Source: Methylococcales bacterium
Lineage (GTDB): Bacteria > Pseudomonadota > Gammaproteobacteria > Methylococcales > Methylomonadaceae
NCBI GenBank assembly: GCA_009692395.1
Contig: SHZG01000130.1
Location: 1 to 6,666 of the forward strand
Direction: 5' to 3'
DNA: 6,666 nucleotides
Part shown: positions 1-6,465 of the stretch, piece after piece
Numbering within the stretch: position 1 is the stretch's first letter
Layout of the letters: each line of letters opens with the position of its first letter
The notes under the pieces: model-generated
The model's input: the letters and a program-made list of their open reading frames with translations, nothing else
Database searches by the model: none
What the model was told of the DNA's origin: nothing
Made by a program: the position numbers and the translations under genes

Positions 1-122
1 GGACATGGATCAAACGACTCAATCGCAAGACCATTTGCTTCTCAAAACTAGAGTTGATGCACGACACCGTCATCGGTTTGCTTATCAACAAGGTCGAATT
101 CGGGCGCGATATTTATTCATAA
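1..122 (+). CDS. IS1-family transposase, C-terminal fragment (39 residues visible)
   Basis: The reading frame enters from the left edge (first full codon at base 3) and stops with TAA at 120-122. The visible protein includes RLNRKTICFSK and then LELMHDTVIGLLIN. This matches the C-terminus of the IS1 transposase InsB, where [25 protein letters not shown] is the familiar form. The Arg/Lys-rich run, the FSK and the (M/L)HD-VIG motif are all kept. The catalytic DDE residues lie upstream and are not visible, so activity cannot be judged. The frame is intact to its stop, and the stop sits against the inverted repeat as is usual in this family. Family assignment is by recall of the sequence, without a search. 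Confidence 0.85.
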   Translation, partial: TWIKRLNRKTICFSKLELMHDTVIGLLINKVEFGRDIYS

Positions 123-124
123 TT

Positions 125-143
125 ACAGATTTAACCCACTACC
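125..143 (-). repeat. Right terminal inverted repeat of the left IS1-family copy
   Basis: Read on the minus strand this is GGTAGTGGGTTAAATCTGT. It matches 18 of 19 bases of the left end of the other IS copy at 6519-6537, which has A for the ninth base. Weaker similarity continues inward for roughly another 14 bases, through the transposase stop codon, giving an imperfect IR of about 33 bp. That is in the range usual for IS1-family ends. Confidence 0.85.
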
Positions 144-167
144 GAAAATACCTATTTGAAAGACAGG

Positions 168-186
168 AGTAGCAGGTTAAATTTGT
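168..186 (+). repeat. Degenerate IS-end-like sequence just outside the left IS copy
   Basis: The sequence AGTAGCAGGTTAAATTTGT matches 15 of 19 positions of the IS terminal repeat GGTAGTGGGTTAAATCTGT. It is oriented like the left end of an element on the plus strand. It lies 24 bases beyond the right IR of the left IS copy, so the two face each other as a palindrome. Similarity stops after the 19 bases, and no transposase follows. It may be a remnant end, the tip of a non-autonomous derivative, or a chance or target-site similarity. The match is seen; the origin is inference. Confidence 0.45.
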
Positions 187-224
187 TAAGCTGTTTGCAA
201 AAAGTCTGTAGGTACACACCACTA

Positions 225-257
225 AAGCCTGCGAGGTTTTAAAAACTTAGCAGGTTT
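225..257. repeat. Imperfect palindrome of the CCTGCGAGGTTTT type
   Basis: Two 16-base arms (225-240, AAGCCTGCGAGGTTTT; and 242-257, AAAACTTAGCAGGTTT) pair at 13 of 16 positions, and one or two mismatches would be G-U in RNA. They meet almost without a spacer. The sequence lies in the convergent gap between the IS transposase on the plus strand and the small membrane-protein gene on the minus strand, so a hairpin could form at the 3' end of either transcript. No clear U-run follows on either strand, so I do not call it an intrinsic terminator. A dispersed short palindrome is the preferred reading. Confidence 0.55.
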
Positions 258-315
258 ATTGATACAGTCGAACTTATTTGCATGAATTTACTTGATTTAA
301 TTTGCAATACAACCT

Positions 316-720
316 TTAAATAAAAAATAACAAAATCAGCCCAATAACAACACTTAATAACTTGATTTTATTAATAACTGATTCTTGCCAATAAAGCAAT
401 ATAACCTCTATTTCTGCTAAAAAAAGAGTATGTAGATTCTGTTTTTTCTTGCTATAGAAAGTAGTAAATCCCCGCCATAAACGATATAAGCTATAAAATA
501 TTGCTGCTATTAAGATATAAAAAACAACTATTTGAGTATTATGTACCGTGGTATCGAAAATTATTTCAATAATGAAATCTAATGTGCCTTCAGTCCATTC
601 AAATAAAGTATGGAGAATCGCCAGTAATAAATGAAATACTTCAAGAGGTATCGCAAAAAGAATGGCGATACACAGCCAGAACACTCTGCGATAACTCGTG
701 TACTGATCAGGAAAATTCAA
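316..720 (-). CDS. Small membrane protein of unknown function (134 aa, TTG start)
   Basis: I do not recognise this protein. It is strongly hydrophobic, with likely membrane segments at about residues 14-37 (after YRR), 62-82 (ending near YRLWR) and 120-134, the last running to the stop codon. Between the first two is an acidic stretch (EWTEGTLDFIIE, then a TTVHNTQ turn). A basic loop (SKKKQ) follows the second. The start is TTG; it is the only plausible start because no other Met occurs in the frame, and a GGAG Shine-Dalgarno sequence sits 7 bases upstream. The gene lies 56 bp downstream of purL on the same strand with no terminator visible between, so it may be read from the same transcript. 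It is clearly more AT-rich than purL, which could mean recent acquisition or just membrane-protein codon content. It is separated from the IS copy by short repeats. Confidence 0.6.
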   Translation of the reverse strand: MNFPDQYTSYRRVFWLCIAILFAIPLEVFHLLLAILHTLFEWTEGTLDFIIEIIFDTTVHNTQIVVFYILIAAIFYSLYRLWRGFTTFYSKKKQNLHTLFLAEIEVILLYWQESVINKIKLLSVVIGLILLFFI

Positions 721-727
721 ATCTAAA

Positions 728-731
728 CTCC
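728..731 (-). promoter_or_regulatory. Ribosome binding site that sets the TTG start at 720
   Basis: The minus strand reads TTGGAG, then seven bases, then TTG AAT TTT. The core GGAG at standard spacing is the main reason to accept the non-ATG start of the small membrane protein. Confidence 0.6.
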
Positions 732-776
732 AAGTAACGTTAAAAACCTAAAGAAGCAATCCATTTCCCTGCTGAA

Positions 777-3700
777 TTATTGTGTCCACACTCTGGCATT
801 TCTAAATAAGCGCATCCATACGCCATATTCACGCCAATCATTCGGATGCCATGAGTTCTGTACAGTTCTAAAGCACCGCTCAGGGTGTGGCATCATAATG
901 GTAAAGCGACCATCGGTGGTGGTTAAGCCTGTAACACCTAGTGGTGAGCCATTCGGATTAGCGGGGAAATCAGTGGTCAACGCGCCATAATTATCGACAT
1001 AACACAACGCTACTGCTTGCGCGTCAAACGCCGCCTGCGGATTACCTGTAAACACTGCGCGTCCTTCGCCGTGGGCGATACTAACAGGCATTCTTGAGCC
1101 TTCCATGCCTGCAAATAAAATAGACGGTGATTTTTGCACTTCGACCATTGCCACGCGGGCTTCAAACTGTTCAGACGTATTGCGCATAAAACGTGGCCAT
1201 TGTTCCGCGCCTGTGATGATGTCTTTTAAACCTGACATCATTTGACAACCATTGCACACGCCTAAACCGAAGGTATCGGTACGTTGGAAAAACGTAGAAA
1301 ATTCATCACGGGCGCGAGCATTAAAGAGAATTGATTTTGCCCAGCCGCCACCTGCACCGAGTACATCACCGTAAGAGAAACCGCCACACGCCGCCAAGCC
1401 TGTAAAGTCAGCTAAACTGACACGTCCGTGAATAATATCGCTAATATGCACATCAACACTGGTAAAACCTGCACGCTCAAACGCCGCTGCCATTTCGACA
1501 TGACCATTTACGCCTTGCTCACGCAAAATGGCAACTTTAGGACGGGTAAGATTAATAAACGGCGCAGATACATCGTTATGCACATCAAAACTGAGTTTGG
1601 TGTGCAGTCCGATGTCATTATCATCGGCAATACGGTCAAATTGTTGTTGAGCGCAATCGGGATTATCACGCAATGCCTGCATTTTAAAACTCACTTCTGA
1701 CCAGATGCTTTGTAATTGAGCGCGGCTAGCAGAATAAATGCGTTCATTGTCATGATGAATATTGAGTTGTTGCTCAGGAATAACCTGACCGATGACATAG
1801 ATGCAATCGACTAAGCCCCAGTGCCTTAAGAGTTTAATGACATCTTCACTATCACTTTCGCGTACTTGTATGACTGCGCCTAGCTCTTCATTAAACAAGG
1901 CGGCTAAGACATCCGCGCCTAAGTTATCAATATTTAAGGACACCCCTACTCGACCTGCAAACAGCATTTCGGCAACCGTTGCCAATAAACCACCGTCAGA
2001 ACGATCATGATAACTAAGGATTTTTTCTTGGTTGTTCAGCGTTTGAATCGCTTCAAAAAAGGCTTTTAATAATTCAGCGTGGTCGAGATCAGGGCAGTTA
2101 TCGCCTAATTGTGAATATACTTGCGCCAATACTGAACCGCCTAAACGATTTTTACCCGCGCCTAAGTCAATTAAAATCAATACACTGTTATCAATGGCTT
2201 GCAGTTGTGGTGTAAGGGTTTTACTGACATCCAGCACAGGTGCGAAGGCAGTAATAATCAGCGATAACGGTGAAGTCATGGTTTTGTTACCCGCTTCATC
2301 TTGCCATCTCGTTTGCATTGACAAGGAATCTTTACCAACAGGAATCGCAATACCTAACGCGGGACAAATTTCCATGCCCACTGTTTTAACGGTATCAAAA
2401 AGGGCAGCATCTTCGCCTTCTGCACCTGCTGCCGCCATCCAGTTTGCAGATAGTTTAATGTGCTTTAACGAATCAATACGCGCGGCGGCAATATTGGTAA
2501 TCGCTTCAGCGATTGCCATGCGTCCTGACGCTGGAGCATTGATAACTGCAATCGGTGTGCGCTCACCTAATGCCATTGCTTCACCTGTTAAGGCGTGAAA
2601 ACCTGAGGCAGTTACCGCAACATCGGCAACAGGGACTTGCCAAGGGCCAACTAATTGGTCACGCACCACTAAGCCTGTGACTGAACGGTCGCCAATATGA
2701 ATAAGGAAACTTTTATCCGCTACCGCAGGAAATGACAGGACGCGTTGTACCGCATCGGCAAGTGTTACGCCGCTAAAATCCAATGCAGCGGTAACAGGTT
2801 GGCTGTGCGTAACATCGCGGTGCATTTTCGGCGGTTTGCCAAACAATATCGACATGGGAATATTGACGGGTTTATCACCTAATAAACTGTCGTTCAGCGT
2901 TAAATGTTTTTCGTCAGTCGCTTCACCAATCACCGCAAACAAGCAGTGTTCGCGCTCACAAAATTGAGTAAATAACGGTAATGACGTGGGTTTAATGGCG
3001 ACCACATAACGCTCTTGCGCTTCGTTACACCAGATTTGCATTGGTGACATTCCGATGTCGTCATTATTGACTTTGCGTAATTCAAAACGTCCGCCTTTAT
3101 CACAATCATGAATAATTTCAGGCACGGCGTTGGATAAACCACCTGCGCCAATGTCATGAATAGAAATAATCGGCGTGTCGTGACCTAGCGAGTTACAGTG
3201 ATTAATCACTTCTTGGCAACGACGCTGCATTTCAGGGTTTTCGCGTTGTACGGAGGCAAAATCCAGCGATTCAGAACTCGCGCCTGAGGCTTGTGAAGAA
3301 GCCGCACCACCGCCCAAACCAATCAACATCGCAGGGCCACCCAAGATGATAATCAACGAACCTGCGGGGATTTTTTGTTTTTCTACCAACATCGGGCGAA
3401 TATTGCCCATGCCGCCTGCTAACATAATCGGTTTGTGGTAGCCGCGAAATGCGTTATCAGTGCCTAATACAGGTTGTTCAAAACTACGAAAATAACCCGC
3501 TAAATTAGGGCGACCAAATTCATTATTAAACGCCGCACCGCCCAGTGGGCCTGCCAGCATAATGTCTAACGCGGAAGCAATGCGCTCAGGTTTGCCGTTA
3601 TCTTGTTCCCACGGTTGTGCGAAGTCAGGGATTTTTAAATGCGACACTGAAAACCCTGTTAAACCTGCTTTAGTCGCAGATCCACGTCCTGTCGCACCTT

Positions 3701-4652
3701 CATCACGAATTTCACCACCTGAACCTGTCGCCGCACCAGAAAACGGTGAAATAGCGGTTGGATGATTATGGGTTTCAACTTTCATCAATAAGTGCGCGTA
3801 TTCTTCTACATAGCCGTATTCGCTGGTCATGGCGTTGCGAATAAACACTTTAGCGCGTGAACCTTCAATCACTGACGAGTTATCGCTATACGCCGATAAA
3901 ATGTCCGCAGGGCTTTGTTTTGCAGTGTTGCGTATCATGCCAAACAGCGTGTGCGCTTGTTCTACGCCGTCTATCGTCCAATTCGCATTAAAAATTTTAT
4001 GGCGACAATGTTCAGAATTCGCTTGTGCAAACATCATCAATTCAACATCGGACGGGTTTCTACCTAAGGCTTGGAAACTCTCGACTAAATAAGTGATTTC
4101 ATCGTCTGATAACGCCATGCCCAGTTCAGCATTGGCTTTAATGAGTGCGTCTTGTCCTTGCTCAATAATGGCAATAGTTTGTAACGGTGCGGGGGTATGT
4201 TCAGCAAATAAATCTAACTGGTTCGCATCGTAAATCACGGTTTGCGTCATACGATCATGCAGTAATGCGGCTAACTGATGTTTACTTTCTTCTGATAATT
4301 CATTGTTGGCGGTGAGCGTGTATTCAATACCGCGCTCTAATCGTTTAACCATAGACAAGCCACAACGTTGAGCAATTTCAGTCGCTTTACTTGACCACGG
4401 TGAAATAGTGCCTGAACGCGGCACAACTAACAGAGAGTTGCCCTGTGTTTCAGTGTCGATACTGTCGCCACCGTAAGCGAGCAACTGCTTGAGTATCGCC
4501 AATTGCTGGTCGTCTAAATCGCGTTCAGTGCCGACAAAGTGCATAAACCGCGCAGTCACAGCGGTGATAGACGGTTCTATGGTTTGTAAGGAAACTAATA
4601 AATTGTTGACACGAAAGTCAGATAAAGCAGAACTACCAGAGATTTTTAGCAT
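777..4652 (-). CDS. purL: Phosphoribosylformylglycinamidine synthase, large single-chain type (FGAM synthetase)
   Basis: PurL converts FGAR, glutamine and ATP to FGAM, glutamate, ADP and phosphate, the fourth step of de novo purine synthesis in the cytoplasm. At 1291 aa it is the long gammaproteobacterial form (about 1295 aa in E. coli) that needs no separate PurS or PurQ. Order: PurS-like N-terminal region (to about 150, with PRPGTISPWSSKATEIA), linker, two AIRS-like synthetase halves, and a class I glutamine amidotransferase domain from about 1037. Seen motifs: NSEHCRHKIFNA with His215, KVETHNHPTAISPF, GGEIRDEGATGRG, NNEFGRP, GDRSVTGLVVRDQLVGPWQ, IPVGKDSLSMQTRW and YHDRSDGGLL. The amidotransferase triad is complete: Cys1133 (GVCNGCQMM), His1256 and Glu1258 (MMPHPE). 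One oddity is Gly1102 in GAGGGWAKS, where E. coli has Glu. The ATG is the only usable start: an in-frame stop lies 27 bases upstream, with no other start codon in between. No Shine-Dalgarno sequence precedes it. It follows bamC by 97 bp. Confidence 0.97.
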   Translation of the reverse strand: MLKISGSSALSDFRVNNLLVSLQTIEPSITAVTARFMHFVGTERDLDDQQLAILKQLLAYGGDSIDTETQGNSLLVVPRSGTISPWSSKATEIAQRCGLSMVKRLERGIEYTLTANNELSEESKHQLAALLHDRMTQTVIYDANQLDLFAEHTPAPLQTIAIIEQGQDALIKANAELGMALSDDEITYLVESFQALGRNPSDVELMMFAQANSEHCRHKIFNANWTIDGVEQAHTLFGMIRNTAKQSPADILSAYSDNSSVIEGSRAKVFIRNAMTSEYGYVEEYAHLLMKVETHNHPTAISPFSGAATGSGGEIRDEGATGRGSATKAGLTGFSVSHLKIPDFAQPWEQDNGKPERIASALDIMLAGPLGGAAFNNEFGRPNLAGYFRSFEQPVLGTDNAFRGYHKPIMLAGGMGNIRPMLVEKQKIPAGSLIIILGGPAMLIGLGGGAASSQASGASSESLDFASVQRENPEMQRRCQEVINHCNSLGHDTPIISIHDIGAGGLSNAVPEIIHDCDKGGRFELRKVNNDDIGMSPMQIWCNEAQERYVVAIKPTSLPLFTQFCEREHCLFAVIGEATDEKHLTLNDSLLGDKPVNIPMSILFGKPPKMHRDVTHSQPVTAALDFSGVTLADAVQRVLSFPAVADKSFLIHIGDRSVTGLVVRDQLVGPWQVPVADVAVTASGFHALTGEAMALGERTPIAVINAPASGRMAIAEAITNIAAARIDSLKHIKLSANWMAAAGAEGEDAALFDTVKTVGMEICPALGIAIPVGKDSLSMQTRWQDEAGNKTMTSPLSLIITAFAPVLDVSKTLTPQLQAIDNSVLILIDLGAGKNRLGGSVLAQVYSQLGDNCPDLDHAELLKAFFEAIQTLNNQEKILSYHDRSDGGLLATVAEMLFAGRVGVSLNIDNLGADVLAALFNEELGAVIQVRESDSEDVIKLLRHWGLVDCIYVIGQVIPEQQLNIHHDNERIYSASRAQLQSIWSEVSFKMQALRDNPDCAQQQFDRIADDNDIGLHTKLSFDVHNDVSAPFINLTRPKVAILREQGVNGHVEMAAAFERAGFTSVDVHISDIIHGRVSLADFTGLAACGGFSYGDVLGAGGGWAKSILFNARARDEFSTFFQRTDTFGLGVCNGCQMMSGLKDIITGAEQWPRFMRNTSEQFEARVAMVEVQKSPSILFAGMEGSRMPVSIAHGEGRAVFTGNPQAAFDAQAVALCYVDNYGALTTDFPANPNGSPLGVTGLTTTDGRFTIMMPHPERCFRTVQNSWHPNDWREYGVWMRLFRNARVWTQ

Positions 4653-4670
4653 GATGTGTGAAACAGTTAG

Positions 4671-4751
4671 TGTAGGTTAGGTTAGCGCAGCGTAACCCAA
4701 CAGTGCAGTTTATTGATTATGGGTTACGCTGCCTAACCCAAGCGTTGGGTT
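4671..4751. repeat. Palindromic intergenic repeat (TGGGTTACGCTGCG family) between bamC and purL
   Basis: Arms 4680-4699 (GGTTAGCGCAGCGTAACCCA) and 4720-4738 are inverted copies that differ by one inserted base, separated by a 20-base AT-rich loop. A second, overlapping hairpin joins 4735-4741 (AACCCAA) to 4745-4751 (TTGGGTT) around GCG, and it includes part of the bamC stop codon. The two stems share bases and so exclude each other. The repeat TAGGTTGGGTTAGCG...CGTAACCCAACA is, from memory, a dispersed element in many proteobacterial and cyanobacterial genomes. No U-run follows on the minus strand, so it is not a standard terminator; in RNA it could stabilise or process the bamC-purL message. 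Confidence 0.8.
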
Positions 4752-5448
4752 ATGTTCCCGCTAAATTCGCTTTAATACTTTTTTCTAACACTCTCAGTAA
4801 TTTTAAGCCCGCTTCGTCAGAGGTTGGTTTTTGCTCTTCGTTTAAAATCACTACGTCGGTTTGTTGATTGGTTTCGACTAACTTTAGCTTGTATTCCTTT
4901 TCGTTGCCTTGAAAGCCGTGCAGTATAAAATCAATTTCATTCACATAAGACCCATCTTCTACGGGTTGTTCATCGGGATCATATTGCACCGTGAAGATTT
5001 TTTCTTCTTGATTGCGGTCGCTGACTTCAATAGATTTACGGCTTAAGCCTTTACTGACAATGCGCCACGCTCTAAGAAACGGTGTACCAATGCGTAAGTA
5101 ACTCACTTTATGACTGGCTTCAAGCAGTTCCACGGTAACAGATTTTGACTCTACGAAGGGCTGTTCATCGGCTGCGGTATCAGTAGATGCCGCCTCTTCA
5201 GCAGGTTTTTTCTCTGCTTCAGTTGTGGCGGGTGTAGTCTCAGTTGTAGTCACTGGAGCGGGGCGTGTGACCGCCCCGCTTAAATTACTGCCGCTTGCTA
5301 AATCAGCAGGAATGATGAGTTTAGTAATTTCAGTGGTGAACTGATAATCTTTTTCCTTGTCAGGAAAGGCTTCTTTAATAGTGGTACACGCTGATAGCTG
5401 AACCAGTACCGCCGCACACGTTAAGCGAATTAAGTGTTTATGTTTCAT
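4750..5448 (-). CDS. bamC: Outer membrane protein assembly lipoprotein BamC (short form)
   Basis: BamC (NlpB/DapX family) is an accessory lipoprotein of the BAM complex, which folds beta-barrel proteins into the outer membrane. The N-terminus is a lipoprotein signal: basic start (MKHKHLIR), hydrophobic core and lipobox LSAC with the acylated Cys21. Asp is absent at +2, consistent with outer-membrane sorting. Residues 22-55 (DYQFTTEITKLIIPADL) resemble the unstructured BamC segment that contacts BamD. Residues 60-100 are a Thr/Ala/Pro/Glu linker. Residues 105-228 form one helix-grip-like domain (YLRIGTPFLRAWRIV ... GLKLLRVLEKSI). At 232 aa it is well below the 344 aa of E. coli and has room for only one of its two helix-grip domains. 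The ATG overlaps the dapA stop (TAATG) with only a weak Shine-Dalgarno sequence, so translation probably depends on coupling. The dapA-bamC order is the classic arrangement and supports the call. Confidence 0.88.
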   Translation of the reverse strand: MKHKHLIRLTCAAVLVQLSACTTIKEAFPDKEKDYQFTTEITKLIIPADLASGSNLSGAVTRPAPVTTTETTPATTEAEKKPAEEAASTDTAADEQPFVESKSVTVELLEASHKVSYLRIGTPFLRAWRIVSKGLSRKSIEVSDRNQEEKIFTVQYDPDEQPVEDGSYVNEIDFILHGFQGNEKEYKLKLVETNQQTDVVILNEEQKPTSDEAGLKLLRVLEKSIKANLAGT

Positions 5449-6323
5449 TAAATAACTGCCGCTAATTGCATGGCATCACGCACCGCATCAAAACAATCAT
5501 CCGTCAACCACGTCAGCGGTAAACGAATGCCTTTATCCATCAAACCCATTTCAGCAACTGCCCATTTGACAGGAATCGGATTGGATTGGATAAACAGATT
5601 TTTATGCAATGCCATTAACTTATTATCAATCGCTAACGCGGTGTCATTATCACCCGCCATCGCCGCCATAATCATGTCATGGACTAAGCGCGGTGCGACA
5701 TTACCCGTCACAGTGATGGTGCCGTTACCGCCTAACAAGCAAAACTCGCGGCTAGTCGCATCATCACCTGTGTAAATTGCAAACTCATCACCTGTTAAAT
5801 CACGAATTTGTTTAACACGGGATAAATCGCCCGTCGCTTCTTTAACACCGACAATATTAGTGATATGAGATAAACGTCCAACCGTCTCAGGCAACATATC
5901 ACACGCGGTGCGGCCAGGAACATTGTATAAAATCTGTGGAATATCAACTGCTTCCGCAATGGCTTTATGGTGTAAATACAAACCTTCTTGCGTCGGTTTA
6001 TTATAATAAGGCGTGACAATCAAACAGGCATCCGCGCCCGCTTGTTTGGCTTTACGCGTCAGATTAATGGCTTCTGTGGTGGAATTTGCCCCCGTGCCTG
6101 CAATCACAGGTATCTGACCATTCACATAATCAACCACCGCTTTAATAACGGTACAGTGTTCGCCTTCATCCAGCGTAGCCGATTCGCCTGTTGTACCCAT
6201 TGCAACCAGTGCATCCGTACCTTGTGCAATATGAAAAGCAACTAACGATTTCAGCCGTTTAAAGTCAATTGCCCCGCTTTCATCCATCGGTGTTACTAAC
6301 GCTACGATACTACCTTGAATCAT
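5448..6323 (-). CDS. dapA: 4-hydroxy-tetrahydrodipicolinate synthase
   Basis: DapA condenses pyruvate with aspartate-4-semialdehyde, the first committed step toward diaminopimelate and lysine, in the cytoplasm. It is a TIM-barrel enzyme; at 291 aa it matches the usual length. Catalytic residues sit at E. coli numbering: Schiff-base Lys161 (VGVKEATGD), Thr44 (GTTGES), Tyr107 (TPYYNKP), Tyr133 and Arg138 (YNVPGRT). The lysine-feedback site is mostly kept: Ser48, Ala49, His56, Asn80, Glu84 and Tyr106. Position 53 is Glu, where E. coli has His, so inhibition by lysine is likely but may differ in strength. The ATG at 6323 is preceded by GAGAGA five bases upstream and begins with the standard MIQGSIVALVTP. 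It is first in the cluster and overlaps bamC by one base. No lysine riboswitch fits in the roughly 37-base leader. Confidence 0.97.
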   Translation of the reverse strand: MIQGSIVALVTPMDESGAIDFKRLKSLVAFHIAQGTDALVAMGTTGESATLDEGEHCTVIKAVVDYVNGQIPVIAGTGANSTTEAINLTRKAKQAGADACLIVTPYYNKPTQEGLYLHHKAIAEAVDIPQILYNVPGRTACDMLPETVGRLSHITNIVGVKEATGDLSRVKQIRDLTGDEFAIYTGDDATSREFCLLGGNGTITVTGNVAPRLVHDMIMAAMAGDNDTALAIDNKLMALHKNLFIQSNPIPVKWAVAEMGLMDKGIRLPLTWLTDDCFDAVRDAMQLAAVI

Positions 6324-6327
6324 GAAA

Positions 6328-6333
6328 TCTCTC
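6328..6333 (-). promoter_or_regulatory. Ribosome binding site of dapA
   Basis: The minus strand reads GAGAGATTTCATG. The purine-rich GAGAGA lies a few bases before the ATG, slightly close but acceptable, and fixes the dapA start at 6323. Confidence 0.6.
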
Positions 6334-6363
6334 GACCAGAATGGCTACAATTACAAAACAACG

Positions 6364-6385
6364 GGCATTATAACAAGCAAATGCC
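6364..6385. promoter_or_regulatory. Dyad spanning the dapA -10 element, possible operator
   Basis: GGCATT (6364-6369) and AATGCC (6380-6385) form a perfect 6-base inverted repeat with a 10-base spacer, 22 bp in all. It covers the -10 hexamer and the spacer just upstream. The size and position would suit a dimeric repressor, but no regulator is identified and a 6-bp dyad can occur by chance. Confidence 0.3.
6367..6375 (-). promoter_or_regulatory. Extended -10 promoter for dapA (and bamC, perhaps purL)
   Basis: The minus strand carries TGTTATAAT, a perfect TATAAT hexamer with the extended TGn element. At normal -35 spacing (6390-6395) only a poor ACCTTT is present, which is typical of extended -10 promoters. 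Transcription would start near 6360, giving a leader of about 37 bases before the dapA ATG. It is the best sigma-70-type signal in the intergenic region. Confidence 0.65.
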
Positions 6386-6447
6386 TAAAAAAGGTACACG
6401 ATGCGACAATCTTACAAACGATATATTGGGTACAGATGAACCGATAA

Positions 6448-6465
6448 TACCTGTACACACAGGTA
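6448..6465. repeat. Small perfect hairpin TACCTGT-ACAC-ACAGGTA
   Basis: A 7-bp perfect inverted repeat with a 4-base loop lies in the gap between the dapA promoter and the right IS copy. The motif GGTACA recurs at 6393-6398, 6429-6434 and 6462-6467 (start-to-start spacing 36 and 33 bases). No U-run follows on either strand. It may be part of a decayed repeat or a protein-binding site. Nothing else coding is seen in 6386-6518. Confidence 0.45.

Larger units (their letters stand above)
1..143 (+). mobile_element. Right end of an IS1-family insertion sequence, cut by the window edge
   Basis: This is the 3' part of an IS1-family element. It holds the end of the transposase gene followed two bases later by the right terminal inverted repeat, which ends ...CCACTACC at base 143. 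The outer end, read inward, begins GGTAGTGG, fitting the GGTnnTG-type tips of IS1 elements. The left end of a matching element in the same orientation starts at 6519. The left half of this copy and its target duplication lie outside the window. The first bases beyond the element are GAAAATACC (144-152), the candidate target duplication to compare with its missing left flank. Confidence 0.85.

Noticed and set aside
2930..3157. Minus-strand 75-codon frame within purL
   Set aside because: It overlaps purL in another frame across conserved PurL sequence, with no sign of independent coding.
1428..4092. Several plus-strand open frames of 63-134 codons inside purL (for example 2194-2598 and 3829-4092)
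   Set aside because: They lie wholly antisense to a gene with complete, conserved motifs, and their proteins are low in recognisable features. They are frame shadows of purL.
4653..4720. Separate purL promoter
   Set aside because: The best candidate pairing (TTGGGT with a poor -10 seventeen bases on) has no convincing -10 hexamer and falls inside the repeat.
4671..4751. Intrinsic terminator between bamC and purL
   Set aside because: The stems are strong, but no U-run follows on the minus strand, and the sequence matches a dispersed palindromic repeat type.
5470..6245. Open frames on both strands inside dapA (5470-5775, 5795-6019, 5988-6245)
   Set aside because: The dapA frame has every catalytic residue in place, so the others are shadows.
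6324..6360. Lysine riboswitch ahead of dapA
   Set aside because: The predicted leader is only about 37 bases, far too short, and no riboswitch core is seen.
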